A DNA stretch of 41,344 bases from NCBI RefSeq assembly GCF_001187915.1, contig NZ_LGIU01000062.1:1-41344 (forward strand), given 5' to 3'. The DNA is from Arthrobacter sp. RIT-PI-e. GTDB taxonomy: Bacteria; Actinomycetota; Actinomycetes; Actinomycetales; Micrococcaceae. Below, one piece after another: positions 1 through 8,171 of the stretch; the stretch's first letter is position 1; each line of letters starts with the position of its first letter. Position numbers and translations under genes: made by a program. The notes under the pieces were generated by a model. That model had not been told where the DNA came from. It searched no databases and saw nothing but the letters and a program-made list of their open reading frames with translations.

Positions 1-132
1 CAGCGCACCAACGCGATTACCACCTGGAACATCCACTACAACTACCATCGAGCACATACTGCGATCGGGAACCAACCCCCAGCCACACGCCTGCACGACA
101 GCGTCGCCAACGTCATGACACAGAACATCTAG
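1..132 (+). mobile_element. IS481-family transposase, C-terminal end (5' part outside window)
   Basis: Frame 1 is open from the first base and encodes 43 residues before TAG at 130-132. The segment WNIHYNYHRAHTAIGNQPP is the characteristic end of the integrase-type (rve) catalytic domain of IS481 transposases. Only the 3' end is inside the window, so whether the gene is intact cannot be judged. The stop shares the tetranucleotide CTAG with the stop of the convergent DUF4345 gene. The usual right terminal inverted repeat beyond the transposase stop therefore has no non-coding space, which suggests a decayed element end or a host gene fused to the insertion point. No target-site duplication can be assessed with one edge. 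Confidence 0.85.
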
Positions 133-824
133 CCGCGGTCGGCGTACTCCTGCCGCAGCTCACTGGTCTTCGCGATGTACTTGTGCCACACCAGCAGCGC
201 CGGCGGGAAGGCGAGCTCCACGACCATGAGAATGATCAGCAGGTAGTTCGGGGTGCCGGAGAACGCCCAGGACAGCACGCGCCCGATGCCCCCGATGAAC
301 ACCATGAGGCAGACGAGCCACAGCATGTTGGCCCACTGGAACTTGATGGCGATGGTGATGAACGCCGCCCCCACCCCCACCATCATGGCCGAGAAGAAAC
401 GGAACTGGTTCTCGAGCGTCGGGTTGACCGGGGTGGCGTCCGTGTCGGGAAGGCCGGCGGTGCCGAGGATCAGGTAGTAGGCGCCGAAACCGGCGATCAC
501 GAGCCCGACGAGGACGACGACGGTGCGGAACACGTTCCAGTCCCCGCCGGTGCCGCGTGCCGCGCCCTTGCCGGAGGTACCGGAGGCGACTCCCGCGGGG
601 CCGGACTGCTTCTGCGCGGCCTTCGTGCTCCTGCCCGCCGCGGGCGTGGTAGCGGGAGCCCTGCCCGGCGCGGAGGAGGACCGCCCGCCCTGCACGCTCG
701 GCCGTCCGGCCGGCTCGGGGCCCCGCACCGGGGTGCCCGGAGCACCGGCGGGCGGTGCGGCCTTCGACGGACGGCCGGTGCCGCGCTCGGCCGGATCGGT
801 GTTCTCGGGGCTGTTGCTGGTCAT
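129..824 (-). CDS. DUF4345 membrane protein with Pro/Ala-rich N-terminal tail
   Basis: This 231-residue protein has a disordered, charged, Pro/Ala/Gly-rich N-terminus (about residues 1-95). Four hydrophobic segments follow in the last 135 residues. The run ENQFRFFSAM followed by GVGAAFITIA is typical of DUF4345, a small four-helix membrane domain of unknown function. The ATG at 824 is preceded by GGGAG at a good distance. The gene follows two other small membrane-protein genes on the same strand after a gap of about 155 bases and may have its own promoter. Its stop overlaps the stop of the convergent transposase end, so its last few residues could be insertion-derived. Function is not known. 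Confidence 0.8.
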   Translation of the reverse strand: MTSNSPENTDPAERGTGRPSKAAPPAGAPGTPVRGPEPAGRPSVQGGRSSSAPGRAPATTPAAGRSTKAAQKQSGPAGVASGTSGKGAARGTGGDWNVFRTVVVLVGLVIAGFGAYYLILGTAGLPDTDATPVNPTLENQFRFFSAMMVGVGAAFITIAIKFQWANMLWLVCLMVFIGGIGRVLSWAFSGTPNYLLIILMVVELAFPPALLVWHKYIAKTSELRQEYADRG

Positions 825-980
825 GTCGCTCCCTGGTGCAGGCCGTGATCTCTAGCTTCCAGCGTCATACTCTCACGCCTCGTGGCACGGTGACCGCCGA
901 TCTCCCGCCCGGCCCCCGGGACCCCACCTCGCAGGGGCTCGGCCCGCAGGACCACGCCCCCGGGAGACGGGTGGGCGCCG

Positions 981-1478
981 TCAGGTCCGCGAGGGCCGGT
1001 TCCGGCGGAGCCACAGGAATCCGAGGATCGGGAGGACCAGGGGCACGAACCCGTATCCCCTGCCGAACCCGGACCAGACGGTGTCGTGCGGGAAGGCCTC
1101 CGCGTCGAGGACGCTGAGCAGGCCCACCGTCAGCACGCCCACGAACTCCACCGAGACAGCCACGAGCGACACCCGGAAGGCGCGCACCCCGGGCCTCGCG
1201 AGGGAGAAGGTGGCCACCACGTAGACCACCGCGGCGACGGCGGAGAGGAGGTAGGCGACGGGCGCCTCGGAGAACTTCGTGGTGATCTGGAACGCCGCCC
1301 GCGCGGTGGCGGCCAGGGCGAAGACCCCGTACACCGCGATGAGGAGCCGCCCGGGCCCCGTGGCCCGGCTGGAGACGCCCTGCTCCGACGTCGCGTGGGA
1401 GGTCCCGGGCTCCCGGCGTCGCGCGGCGCCCTCCCCGCGGTGCTCCCCGCTGTTGCTCCTGCTGTCATTCCGGCTCAC
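981..1478 (-). CDS. small four-helix membrane protein, unknown function
   Basis: The GTG at 1478 overlaps the TGA of the upstream gene (GTGA), giving 165 residues. The first 40 or so residues are polar and rich in Ser, Arg and Glu. Four hydrophobic segments follow, and the protein ends in a basic LWLRRNRPS tail. No enzymatic motif is visible. The tight overlap with the neighbouring membrane-protein gene implies co-translation, and the two products may form a complex. I do not recognise a named family. Pairs of small membrane proteins near truB are familiar in Micrococcales, but that is recollection rather than a search result. Confidence 0.7.
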   Translation of the reverse strand: MSRNDSRSNSGEHRGEGAARRREPGTSHATSEQGVSSRATGPGRLLIAVYGVFALAATARAAFQITTKFSEAPVAYLLSAVAAVVYVVATFSLARPGVRAFRVSLVAVSVEFVGVLTVGLLSVLDAEAFPHDTVWSGFGRGYGFVPLVLPILGFLWLRRNRPSRT

Positions 1479-1843
1479 AGGCCCGCCACCCCGTCCCAGA
1501 TCTGTTCCATGCGGAAGAGCATCACGAACACCGTGAGCCCGGCTGCCGCCAGCACGAAGTTGCTCCAGCGCGTCCGCTCCAGCAGCGCCCACCAGCAGGC
1601 GCCCACGGGCACCAGGAGCGCGGTGACGAGGTAGCCCCAGAACTCCCAGGCCTCCCCGAGCACCGGCTCCCCCGTGAGCTGGCGCACGGCGGCGGCCACC
1701 GTGTACACGAGGAGGAAGAGCTCGACGGCGGCCACCGAGAGGATCGTGATGTCGTTCGGCGGCCGGCGGAGGACGCCCGCACCGACGCACAGGACCGCCG
1801 AGAGCACGCACACCACGGTACCGGTCAGCAGGAACGGGTCCAC
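1475..1843 (-). CDS. small membrane protein, co-translated with its downstream neighbour
   Basis: This 122-residue protein starts at GTG 1843, 2 nt after the truB stop, with GGGGAG just upstream. It is almost entirely hydrophobic, with four predicted transmembrane segments and short charged loops such as LRRPPND and LERTRW. Its stop overlaps the GTG of the next membrane-protein gene. The order truB, this gene, next membrane gene with 2-nt gaps or overlaps argues for one transcript. No domain is recognised. The size and topology would suit a small accessory or subunit protein, but function is open. Confidence 0.72.
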   Translation of the reverse strand: MDPFLLTGTVVCVLSAVLCVGAGVLRRPPNDITILSVAAVELFLLVYTVAAAVRQLTGEPVLGEAWEFWGYLVTALLVPVGACWWALLERTRWSNFVLAAAGLTVFVMLFRMEQIWDGVAGL

Positions 1844-1845
1844 GG

Positions 1846-2745
1846 TTACTCCCCGCCCGGGGCGAACACGAGCGCGGTCCGCGCTGCGCCACCGCGGTTC
1901 TCCAGCAGTGCCACGAGCGTACCGTCCGGCGAGAACGCCGCGACGGGCGTCCCCGCGCCCTCGGTGGGGGCGATCCTGCGGCCGTGCGAGACGTCGGTGG
2001 CCTCGGCGTCCGTCAGCTCGCGGACGGGGAACAGCGCCCGGCCGGCGTCGTCGAGGGAGAGGATCCGGAGGTCCCCGGCGAGCTGCTCGAGGGTGCTCGC
2101 CTGCTCGATCGAGTACGGACCCACCCGGGTGCGGCGGAGCGCGGTGAGGTGACCCCCCACGCCCAGGGCGTCCCCGAGATCCCGTGCCAGCGCCCGGACG
2201 TACGTGCCGGAGCTGCACTCGACCGTGACGTCCACGTCCTGCAGCCTGCCCCCGTTGACCCGCCGGATGCCGTGGACCTCGAAGCGGTGGACGGTCACGG
2301 GGCGTGCCGGGAGGTCCACCTCCTCCCCGGACCGCACGCGTGCGTAGGACCGCTCGCCCTTGACCTTGATGGCGCTCACGCTGCTGGGGACCTGCTGGAT
2401 CTCGCCGGTGAGCGCGGTGATCGCCGTCCGGATCTCCTGCTCGGTGACGGCGGCGGCGATGCTCCCGCCCGTGACCTCGCCCTCGGCGTCGTCCGTGAGC
2501 GTCGACTCGCCGAGGCGGATGGTGGCGGTGTAGGTCTTCGAGGTGCCCACAATGAAGGTCAGCAGCCGCGTCGCGCGGTTCACGCCGACCACCAGCACGC
2601 CCGTGGCCATAGGGTCCAGGGTGCCCGCGTGACCCACTTTCCGCGTTCCTGCGAGGCGGCGCATGCGCCCGACGACGTCGTGGCTCGTCCAGCCCTGCGG
2701 CTTGTCCACGATGATCAGCCCGGAGTGGACCTGCCCTGAATTCAC
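1846..2745 (-). CDS. truB: tRNA pseudouridine(55) synthase TruB
   Basis: TruB isomerises U55 in the T-loop of tRNAs. The 299-residue protein opens with the family signature GLIIVDKPQGWTSHD and carries the catalytic loop GHAGTLDPMATG, whose nucleophile is Asp44. A PUA-like C-terminal region with RRIAPTEG follows. The GTG at 2745 is chosen because homologous sequence begins here. A TATACT hexamer ends 7 nt upstream, suggesting a leaderless message, and the GGGAGG motif is only 1 nt from the GTG, too close for normal ribosome binding. In most bacteria truB follows infB-rbfA. Here a plus-strand aminotransferase sits between rbfA and truB, so truB needs its own promoter. Confidence 0.95.
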   Translation of the reverse strand: MNSGQVHSGLIIVDKPQGWTSHDVVGRMRRLAGTRKVGHAGTLDPMATGVLVVGVNRATRLLTFIVGTSKTYTATIRLGESTLTDDAEGEVTGGSIAAAVTEQEIRTAITALTGEIQQVPSSVSAIKVKGERSYARVRSGEEVDLPARPVTVHRFEVHGIRRVNGGRLQDVDVTVECSSGTYVRALARDLGDALGVGGHLTALRRTRVGPYSIEQASTLEQLAGDLRILSLDDAGRALFPVRELTDAEATDVSHGRRIAPTEGAGTPVAAFSPDGTLVALLENRGGAARTALVFAPGGE

Positions 2746-2752
2746 GCCTCCC

Positions 2753-2758
2753 AGTATA
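2753..2758 (-). promoter_or_regulatory. candidate -10 (TATACT) of a leaderless truB transcript
   Basis: TATACT on the minus strand matches five of six consensus bases and ends 7 nt before the truB GTG. That spacing would put the transcription start at or next to the start codon. No good -35 is seen at 17 nt, where the region is part of an 11-bp inverted repeat. Confidence 0.45.
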
Positions 2759-2769
2759 TGGGCTCGGGC

Positions 2770-2799
2770 CCCGGCGTCCCGGCGCACGGGGACGCCGGG
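2770..2799. repeat. perfect 11-bp inverted repeat between divergent truB and aminotransferase
   Basis: CCCGGCGTCCC (2770-2780) and GGGACGCCGGG (2789-2799) are exact reverse complements separated by 8 nt. The repeat lies where the -35 regions of the two divergent candidate promoters would be. It could be an operator or simply a GC-rich hairpin. Confidence 0.5.
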
Positions 2800-2822
2800 A
2801 GGAACGGGACGGGCGGGCGCGA

Positions 2823-2828
2823 TAGCAT
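2823..2828 (+). promoter_or_regulatory. candidate -10 (TAGCAT) of a leaderless aminotransferase transcript
   Basis: TAGCAT fits the actinobacterial TANNNT pattern and ends 7 nt before the ATG at 2836. No Shine-Dalgarno sequence is present, which agrees with a leaderless start. No convincing -35 is seen. Confidence 0.4.
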
Positions 2829-2835
2829 CTCACCC

Positions 2836-4005
2836 ATGCCCTCCGTCCCCGCCCACGTGGTGAACCTGCCGGTCAACCAGATCCGCGAGATCACCCAGGC
2901 GGCCTGGGCGACGCCGGACTCGATCGTCCTCAGCATCGGCGAACCGGCGTTCCCGGTGGCGCGCCACGTCCTCGAGGCGGCGATGGCCGCGTACGACCGC
3001 GACGACACGAACTACACCCCGAACGCCGGCATCGCTCCCCTGCGGGCCGCGTTCGCCGAACGGTTCGCCCGGCGCGCGGGCGTGGCGGAGGATCCCTCGC
3101 GCGTGTTCGTGGTGGCGGGCGCCCAGCAGGGCCTGCACCTCGCCCTCAGCACCCTGATCGGCGCGGGCGACGAGGTGCTGGTCCCGGATCCCGGGTATCC
3201 CACGTTCCCCATGACGGTGGGTCTGCTCGGCGGTGTCCCGGTGACCTATCCGCTGGTACCGGGGCACGGCTTCCAGCCCCGCATCGAGGACCTGGAGCGG
3301 CTCGTCACACCGCGGACCAGGGTGCTGATGCTGAACTCGCCGTCGAACCCGCTGGGGTCCGTGTTCGACGCGCCGCTCACCCGGGACCTGGTGGCCTTCG
3401 CCCACGAGCACGAGCTGTGGGTTCTCTCCGACGAGTGCTACGAGGCCTTCACCTACGACGTCCCGCACGTCAGCCCGGCCCGGTTCGACGCCGGCGGGCC
3501 GGAGGCCGTCCCCGGGGCCCGGGACGCCCGGGTCATCACGTCCCTGACCCTCTCGAAGACCTACGGCCTGACCGGACTGCGGATCGGGGCACTGATCACC
3601 CCGCCGGGCATGGAACTGCTGCTGAGCAACGTGATGGAGGCCTCCGTCTCCTGCGTCTCCGCGGCATCGCAGTACGCCGGGCTGGCAGCCCTCACGGGTC
3701 CGCAGGACTACGTGGACACGGCGGTGCAGCACTACCGTGCCAACCGGGACGCGGCCACGGCCGTGCTCCGCGACCTCGGCATCCCCTACCTCGATGCCCG
3801 CGGCGCCTTCTACCTGTGGGCCGATCTCTCCCATGCCACGGGCGGGGACGTCCGGGCGTGGACCCGGGCGTTCCTCGCGGAGAGCGGCGTGGCGCTCGCT
3901 CCCGGCACGGCGTTCGGGTCCGAGGGCGAGGGGTGGGTGCGGATAGCCCTGTGCGGGGACACGTCCGAGCTGGTGGAGGGCCTCACCCGTCTCCCACGGC
4001 CCTGA
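2836..4005 (+). CDS. class I/II pyridoxal-phosphate aminotransferase
   Basis: This 389-residue fold-type I aminotransferase lies on the opposite strand to all its neighbours. Visible family features are the N-terminal GEPAF segment, AGAQQGLHLAL for phosphate binding, NSPSNPLG (Asn171), SDECYEAF (Asp199 and Tyr202) and the Schiff-base lysine Lys241 in SLTLSKTYGLTGLRIG. A substrate-carboxylate arginine is in GWVRIAL near the C-terminus. The family transfers amino groups between amino acids and 2-oxo acids; aspartate/aromatic or alanine/valine specificity cannot be decided from sequence. The ATG at 2836 lacks a ribosome-binding site and probably starts a leaderless mRNA. The gene interrupts the usual rbfA-truB linkage, and a strong hairpin follows its stop. 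Confidence 0.9.
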   Translation: MPSVPAHVVNLPVNQIREITQAAWATPDSIVLSIGEPAFPVARHVLEAAMAAYDRDDTNYTPNAGIAPLRAAFAERFARRAGVAEDPSRVFVVAGAQQGLHLALSTLIGAGDEVLVPDPGYPTFPMTVGLLGGVPVTYPLVPGHGFQPRIEDLERLVTPRTRVLMLNSPSNPLGSVFDAPLTRDLVAFAHEHELWVLSDECYEAFTYDVPHVSPARFDAGGPEAVPGARDARVITSLTLSKTYGLTGLRIGALITPPGMELLLSNVMEASVSCVSAASQYAGLAALTGPQDYVDTAVQHYRANRDAATAVLRDLGIPYLDARGAFYLWADLSHATGGDVRAWTRAFLAESGVALAPGTAFGSEGEGWVRIALCGDTSELVEGLTRLPRP

Positions 4006-4096
4006 CTCCCACCCGCCGATCTTCCCGCTCCCCCGGCGTCACGTCGTCGCCGAGCAGGGCCCCGGGGGTGGGATCGGGTCGAGGCACCCGGTTCGA

Positions 4097-4137
4097 CGAC
4101 GACGGCAGCCGCCCCGCAGGGACGGCTGCCGTCGACG
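4097..4137. terminator. bidirectional hairpin between aminotransferase and rbfA
   Basis: Two 15-nt arms (4097-4111 and 4123-4137) pair at 14 of 15 positions around an 11-nt loop in the gap between convergent genes. There is no T-run, as is common in actinobacterial terminators. Location and stem strength suggest it ends transcription from both sides. Confidence 0.65.
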
Positions 4138-4163
4138 ATCGCTGCTCCGTAGGGAGCGCGGGC

Positions 4164-4595
4164 TCAGCGCTCCGCGTCCTCCGAGGAACGGTACGGGTCC
4201 GCGTCGCCGGCGAAGTCGGCACCCTGGGCGATCGCCGCCACCTCGGCGTCACGCTCCCGTGCCTTCTGCAGCAGCTCCTCGAGGTGGCTCGCGTTCACGG
4301 GCACCTCGTCGGGGACGAACTCGAGGGTGGGGGTCAGGCGGGCGGTGATGTTCTTGCCCACCTCCGAGCGCAGTACTCCACGGGCGGACTCCAGGGCCAC
4401 GCGGGTGGCCTGCTGCTCCTCGGGGTCGCCGAGCACCGTGTAGTAGAGCGTGGCGTGCTGGAGGTCGTTGGTGACGCGCGCGTCCGTGATGGTCACGGCT
4501 TCCAGCCGCGGGTCCTTGACCCGCCGCCGGAGTGCCTCGGCCACGATGTCTTTGATGCGCTGCGCGAGCCGCGCTGCGCGGGCCGGATCTGCCAT
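4164..4595 (-). CDS. rbfA: 30S ribosome-binding factor A (RbfA)
   Basis: RbfA is a single KH-domain protein that assists late maturation of the 30S subunit and 16S rRNA 5' end processing. The 143-residue product has the family's start, [17 protein letters not shown], and the core [21 protein letters not shown], followed by [19 protein letters not shown]. The acidic C-terminal tail after about residue 120 is typical of actinobacterial RbfA. The ATG at 4595 has GGAGTATC upstream. It is the last gene of the rimP-nusA-ylxR-infB-rbfA operon. A perfect 16-bp hairpin lies between it and infB and could lower its expression relative to infB. Confidence 0.95.
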   Translation of the reverse strand: MADPARAARLAQRIKDIVAEALRRRVKDPRLEAVTITDARVTNDLQHATLYYTVLGDPEEQQATRVALESARGVLRSEVGKNITARLTPTLEFVPDEVPVNASHLEELLQKARERDAEVAAIAQGADFAGDADPYRSSEDAER

Positions 4596-4654
4596 GACTG
4601 ATACTCCTACTGGTCCTGATTCGGTGGGGCCCGGTGCCGGGTCCCTGGTCGGAC

Positions 4655-4690
4655 AGCTCAGGCGCCCCGGAGGACCGGGGCGCCTGAGCT
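4655..4690 (-). terminator. perfect 16-bp hairpin between infB and rbfA
   Basis: Arms 4655-4670 and 4675-4690 are exact reverse complements with a 4-nt loop, 10 nt after the infB stop. No U-tract follows. It may be a partial terminator or an RNA-processing and 3'-end-protecting structure that sets the infB to rbfA ratio. Confidence 0.7.
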
Positions 4691-4700
4691 GGACTACCGC

Positions 4701-7610
4701 CTAGACGCGGGGCTTCTCCCGCATCTCGAAGGTCTCGACGATGTCGCCTTCCTTGACGTCGTTGAAGGACCCGAGGCCGATACCGCACTCGAAGTCCGTA
4801 CGGACCTCGGTGGCGTCGTCCTTGAACCGCTTGAGCGAGTCCACGGAGAGGTTGTCCCCGATGACCTTGCCGTCGCGCAGGACACGTGCCCTGGAGTTAC
4901 GTCGGATGATGCCCGATCGCACGATCGACCCGGCGATGTTGCCGAACTTCGAGGAACGGAACACCTCGCGGATCTCCGCGGTACCCAGCTGCACCTCCTC
5001 GTACTCCGGCTTGAGCATGCCCTTGAGGGCGAGCTCGATGTCGTCGATCGCCGCGTAGATGACCGAGTAGAAGCGCATGTCCACGCCCTCGCGCTCCGCG
5101 AGGTCGGCGACGCGCTCGGCCGGCTTGACGTTGAACCCGATGATGATCGCGTTGTCCACGGTCGCCAGGTTGACGTCGTTCTGCGTGATCGCACCCACGC
5201 CGCGGTGGATGACGCGCAGCTGCACGCCCTCGCCCACGTCGATCTTGAGGAGCGAGTCCTCGAGGGCCTCCACGGCACCGGAGACGTCACCCTTCAGGAT
5301 GAGGTTCAGGGTGTCCACCTTGCCGTCGGCGACGGCCTGGTCGAAGTCCTCCAGGCTGATGCGCTTGCGGCGCTTGGCGAGGGCCGCGTTGCGGTCGGCC
5401 GCCTCACGCTTCTCGGCGATCTGGCGGGCGGTGCGCTCGTCGTCGGTGACGAAGAACGTGTCACCGGCACGGGGCACGTTGGACAGACCGAGGACCTGGA
5501 CCGGGCGGGACGGCTCGGCCGTGGTGACCACGTCGCCGTTCTCGTCGAACATGGCGCGGACGCGTCCGTGGGCCGTACCGGCCACGATCGTGTCACCGAC
5601 GTTCAGTGTTCCCGACTGCACCAGCACCGTGGCCACCGCACCGCGACCGCGGTCCAGGTTGGCCTCGATGGCGATACCGCGGGCGTCCTTGTTCGGGTTG
5701 GCCCGCATGTCCAGGGCAGCGTCCGCCGTGAGCAGGACGGCCTCGAGGAGTTCGTCGATGCCCATGCCCTGGAGTGCGGAGACGTGCACGAACATGGTAT
5801 CGCCGCCGTACTCCTCGGGCACCAGTCCGTACTCGGTGAGCTGCCCCTTGACCTTGTCCGGGTTGGCGCCCTCCTTGTCCATCTTGTTCACGGCCACGAC
5901 GATCGGCACGTTCGCCGCCTGCGCGTGGTTCAGCGCCTCGACGGTCTGCGGCATCACGCCGTCGTCCGCCGCGACCACGAGCACCGCGATGTCGGTGACC
6001 TTCGCACCACGGGCACGCATGGCGGTGAACGCCTCGTGACCGGGGGTGTCGATGAAGGTGATGGCACGCGTGCTGTCCTCGTGGACGTGCTGGATCTGGT
6101 AGGCACCGATGTGCTGCGTGATGCCTCCGTGCTCGCCCTCGACCACCTTGGTGTTGCGGACGGCGTCGAGCAGCCGCGTCTTACCGTGGTCCACGTGGCC
6201 CATGACGGTGACCACGGGAGGACGCGCCTCGAGGTCGTCGTCACCCTCGGCCTGGAGCTCGGCATCGAAGTCGATGTCGAAGCTGCTGAGGAGCTCGCGC
6301 TCCTCGTCCTCGGGCGAGACCACCTGGATCTTGTAGCCGAGCTCGGTGCCGAGCACCTCGAAGGTGTCCTCGTCCAGCGACTGGGTGGCCGTGGCCATCT
6401 CGCCGAGGTGGAAGAGCACGGTGACCAGTGCTGCGGGGTTCGCCTCGATCTTGTCGGCGAAGTCCGTGATGGACGAGCCGCGGCGCATGGTCACGACCGT
6501 GTTGCCGTCGCCGCGGGGTACGCTCACGCCGCCCAGCGACGGAGCCGACATCTGCTCCAGTTCCTGCCGCTTCGCGCGCTTCGACTTGCGCTGCTTGCCG
6601 CGACCGGCGCCGCCCTTGCCGAAGGCACCGGCGGTGCCGCCGCGTCCGCGGCCGCCCTTGCCGAAGCCTCCGCCCGCGGGTGCTCCGCTCGGGCTGTTCG
6701 GCGCTCCGCCGGGACCGCGGCGCGGCCCTGCACCCGCACCCGGTGCGCCGCGGCCGGGGGCTGCGGGACGCTCGGTTCGGTTGGGCATCATGCCGGGGGT
6801 GGGACGGGAGCCCGGTGCCCCGGCGGGACGCGGGGCGCCCGGACGAGGTGCACCCGGACGGGGACCACCGGCGCCGGCTGCGGGGCGGGGGCCGCCTGCA
6901 CCTGCTGCGGGGCGGGGGCCGCCCGCACCTGCTGCGGGACGCTGGGGGGTCTCGTCACGACGCCCCGGACGCGGCATGCCCTGGGAGGGGGCGAACGGGT
7001 TGTTGCCGGGACGCGCCGGGCGCTCGGCACCGCGATCGGTCTCGCCGCGCCGTGAGCCCATGCCCTGGGAGGGGGCGAACGGGTTGTTGCCCGGACGCGG
7101 TGCGCCACCGGGACGTGCGCCCGAGGGACGCGTGGTCCCGGCCGAAGGGGCGGCCGGCGGGGTCGCGGGCCTCGGCGCGGGACGAGCACCGGGCGTGGCT
7201 CCGCCGGTGGTCTCCTGGGCCGGGGTGTCGGCCTCCCGCGGCGCGGGCGTCGGGTTCTCCGCGGGCGCCGAGGCGTCCGAGAAGGGCGATGCCTGGGGTG
7301 CAGCCGGGGCGGCCGGCGCTGCCGGCGCCGCGGAGGGCTCCGGTGCCGCAGGAGCCGCTGATGGTGCCTGGGCTCCGGGCTTGGGACCCGCGGGGGTCGG
7401 GGCGGACGGCGCCGGAGCGGCAGGCCGTGCGGGGGCAGCCTTGGGGGTGGCTGCATCGGGGAAGGCGCCGCGGAGTTTCTTCACGACGGGCGCTTCGATG
7501 GTGGATGAGGCGGACCGGACGAACTCGCCCAGTTCCTGCAGTTTCGCAACTGCGTCTTTCGAGGTGATACCGAGCTCCTTGGCGAGCTCATGTACGCGGA
7601 CCTTGGCCAC
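4701..7610 (-). CDS. infB: translation initiation factor IF-2
   Basis: IF-2 is the GTPase that brings fMet-tRNA to the 30S subunit and promotes 50S joining. The 969-residue protein has an IF2_N domain (residues 1-50, [14 protein letters not shown]) and a long Ala/Pro/Gly-rich low-complexity linker of about 280 residues with internal repeats. A basic [18 protein letters not shown] segment precedes the second IF2_N domain. In the GTPase domain the G1 motif GHVDHGKT is near residue 470, followed by DTPGHE and NKMD. Domains II, III and the C-terminal tRNA-binding domain complete it. The start is GTG 7610 with AGGAGA upstream. The linker is long even for actinobacteria. A leader of about 200 bases separates it from ylxR. 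Confidence 0.97.
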   Translation of the reverse strand: MAKVRVHELAKELGITSKDAVAKLQELGEFVRSASSTIEAPVVKKLRGAFPDAATPKAAPARPAAPAPSAPTPAGPKPGAQAPSAAPAAPEPSAAPAAPAAPAAPQASPFSDASAPAENPTPAPREADTPAQETTGGATPGARPAPRPATPPAAPSAGTTRPSGARPGGAPRPGNNPFAPSQGMGSRRGETDRGAERPARPGNNPFAPSQGMPRPGRRDETPQRPAAGAGGPRPAAGAGGPRPAAGAGGPRPGAPRPGAPRPAGAPGSRPTPGMMPNRTERPAAPGRGAPGAGAGPRRGPGGAPNSPSGAPAGGGFGKGGRGRGGTAGAFGKGGAGRGKQRKSKRAKRQELEQMSAPSLGGVSVPRGDGNTVVTMRRGSSITDFADKIEANPAALVTVLFHLGEMATATQSLDEDTFEVLGTELGYKIQVVSPEDEERELLSSFDIDFDAELQAEGDDDLEARPPVVTVMGHVDHGKTRLLDAVRNTKVVEGEHGGITQHIGAYQIQHVHEDSTRAITFIDTPGHEAFTAMRARGAKVTDIAVLVVAADDGVMPQTVEALNHAQAANVPIVVAVNKMDKEGANPDKVKGQLTEYGLVPEEYGGDTMFVHVSALQGMGIDELLEAVLLTADAALDMRANPNKDARGIAIEANLDRGRGAVATVLVQSGTLNVGDTIVAGTAHGRVRAMFDENGDVVTTAEPSRPVQVLGLSNVPRAGDTFFVTDDERTARQIAEKREAADRNAALAKRRKRISLEDFDQAVADGKVDTLNLILKGDVSGAVEALEDSLLKIDVGEGVQLRVIHRGVGAITQNDVNLATVDNAIIIGFNVKPAERVADLAEREGVDMRFYSVIYAAIDDIELALKGMLKPEYEEVQLGTAEIREVFRSSKFGNIAGSIVRSGIIRRNSRARVLRDGKVIGDNLSVDSLKRFKDDATEVRTDFECGIGLGSFNDVKEGDIVETFEMREKPRV
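6857..6937 (-). repeat. three 27-bp tandem units in the IF-2 linker
   Basis: Units 6884-6910 and 6911-6937 are nearly identical and 6857-6883 is a diverged copy. They encode repeats of PAAGAGGPR. The repeat length is a multiple of three, so copy-number changes would keep the frame. Confidence 0.75.
6975..7097 (-). repeat. 39-bp direct repeat pair in the IF-2 linker
   Basis: Segments 6975-7013 and 7059-7097 match at 38 of 39 bases and encode the peptide [13 protein letters not shown] twice. The near-identity at DNA level suggests recent duplication or gene conversion. Confidence 0.75.
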
Positions 7611-7809
7611 TTGTCTCCTGTCTCGGTCCGCACCGAGTCAGGCACGAACCATCTATTTCCTACTGCTGATCCCGGTTGCCGGAGCGTCCGGAAGATCGAA
7701 TGCAGAGCACCACGGATCAATCATCGTGATGCACTCATCGCTGGGTTCTCATCGGGTTTCCATGAGGGTACTGACCCGCTTTCAGGGAGGACGATGGTGG
7801 TTCGGGACG
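7611..7809 (-). other. intergenic leader between ylxR and infB
   Basis: This 199-base gap is long for an operon with otherwise tight spacing. It is locally less GC-rich than its surroundings. It has a 6-bp hairpin with a 4-nt loop (7622-7637) just upstream of the infB ribosome-binding site. No convincing gene is present. A separate infB promoter or a leader with post-transcriptional control is possible. Confidence 0.4.
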
Positions 7810-8136
7810 TCACTGTCGACGTCCCAGGTATGCCGGGAAGTCCACTGCCAGCTGCTCAGTGTCCACCGGCCGGCGGAAGGCCCGGTTGAAGGCTTTCCGT
7901 TTGACGGCCGCTCCCAGGCATGCCGGGTCGGGGTGCAACCAGGCGCCCCGTCCGGACAGCCGGCGCCGCTCGTCGATGACGGCGTGGTCCTGCCCGTCGA
8001 TCGTCCGTGCGACAACCCGCATCACATGTGACTGGCGATCCTTCCGCCGGCACCCCACGCAGGTTCGTTCCGGCGGGGATGCCGCGCGAGCGTCCCCGGG
8101 ATGTTCCGGGCGCGGCGTCGCAGCAGTCCGTTCCAT
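7810..8136 (-). CDS. ylxR: YlxR family (DUF448) RNA-binding protein
   Basis: The product is 108 residues from ATG 8136, which has GGAAGGGG 4 nt upstream; a GTG at 8160 is an alternative. YlxR proteins are small basic nucleoid- or RNA-associated proteins encoded between nusA and infB. The family hallmark RTCVGCRRKD is present, followed by a basic loop and the ending GRGAWLHPDPACLGAA with KRKAFNRAFRR. The gene lies about 35 bases after nusA, in the order conserved across Gram-positive bacteria. In B. subtilis and Clostridioides the family has been linked to transcriptional regulation and to RNase P. Which applies here is not shown by sequence. Confidence 0.92.
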   Translation of the reverse strand: MERTAATPRPEHPGDARAASPPERTCVGCRRKDRQSHVMRVVARTIDGQDHAVIDERRRLSGRGAWLHPDPACLGAAVKRKAFNRAFRRPVDTEQLAVDFPAYLGRRQ

Positions 8137-8171
8137 TCTACCCCTTCCGCTACCGGCCACCGACCCGTGGC

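Noticed and set aside
2758..2787. Upstream ATG for truB at 2787
   Set aside because: It would add 14 residues that overlap the inverted repeat and the TATACT hexamer, and homology to the family begins just after GTG 2745.
7660..7735. Possible 23-codon peptide in the infB leader (minus strand)
   Set aside because: It has an ATG but no ribosome-binding site, no codon-specific pattern such as clustered rare or regulatory codons, and no sign of conservation that can be judged here.
5205..8031. Long open frames (over 500 codons) on the plus strand opposite infB and ylxR
   Set aside because: They are GC-skew shadows of real genes: composition is dominated by Arg, Gly, Ala and Pro or by Ser, Thr and Arg, with no domain, no ribosome-binding site, and full overlap with conserved infB.
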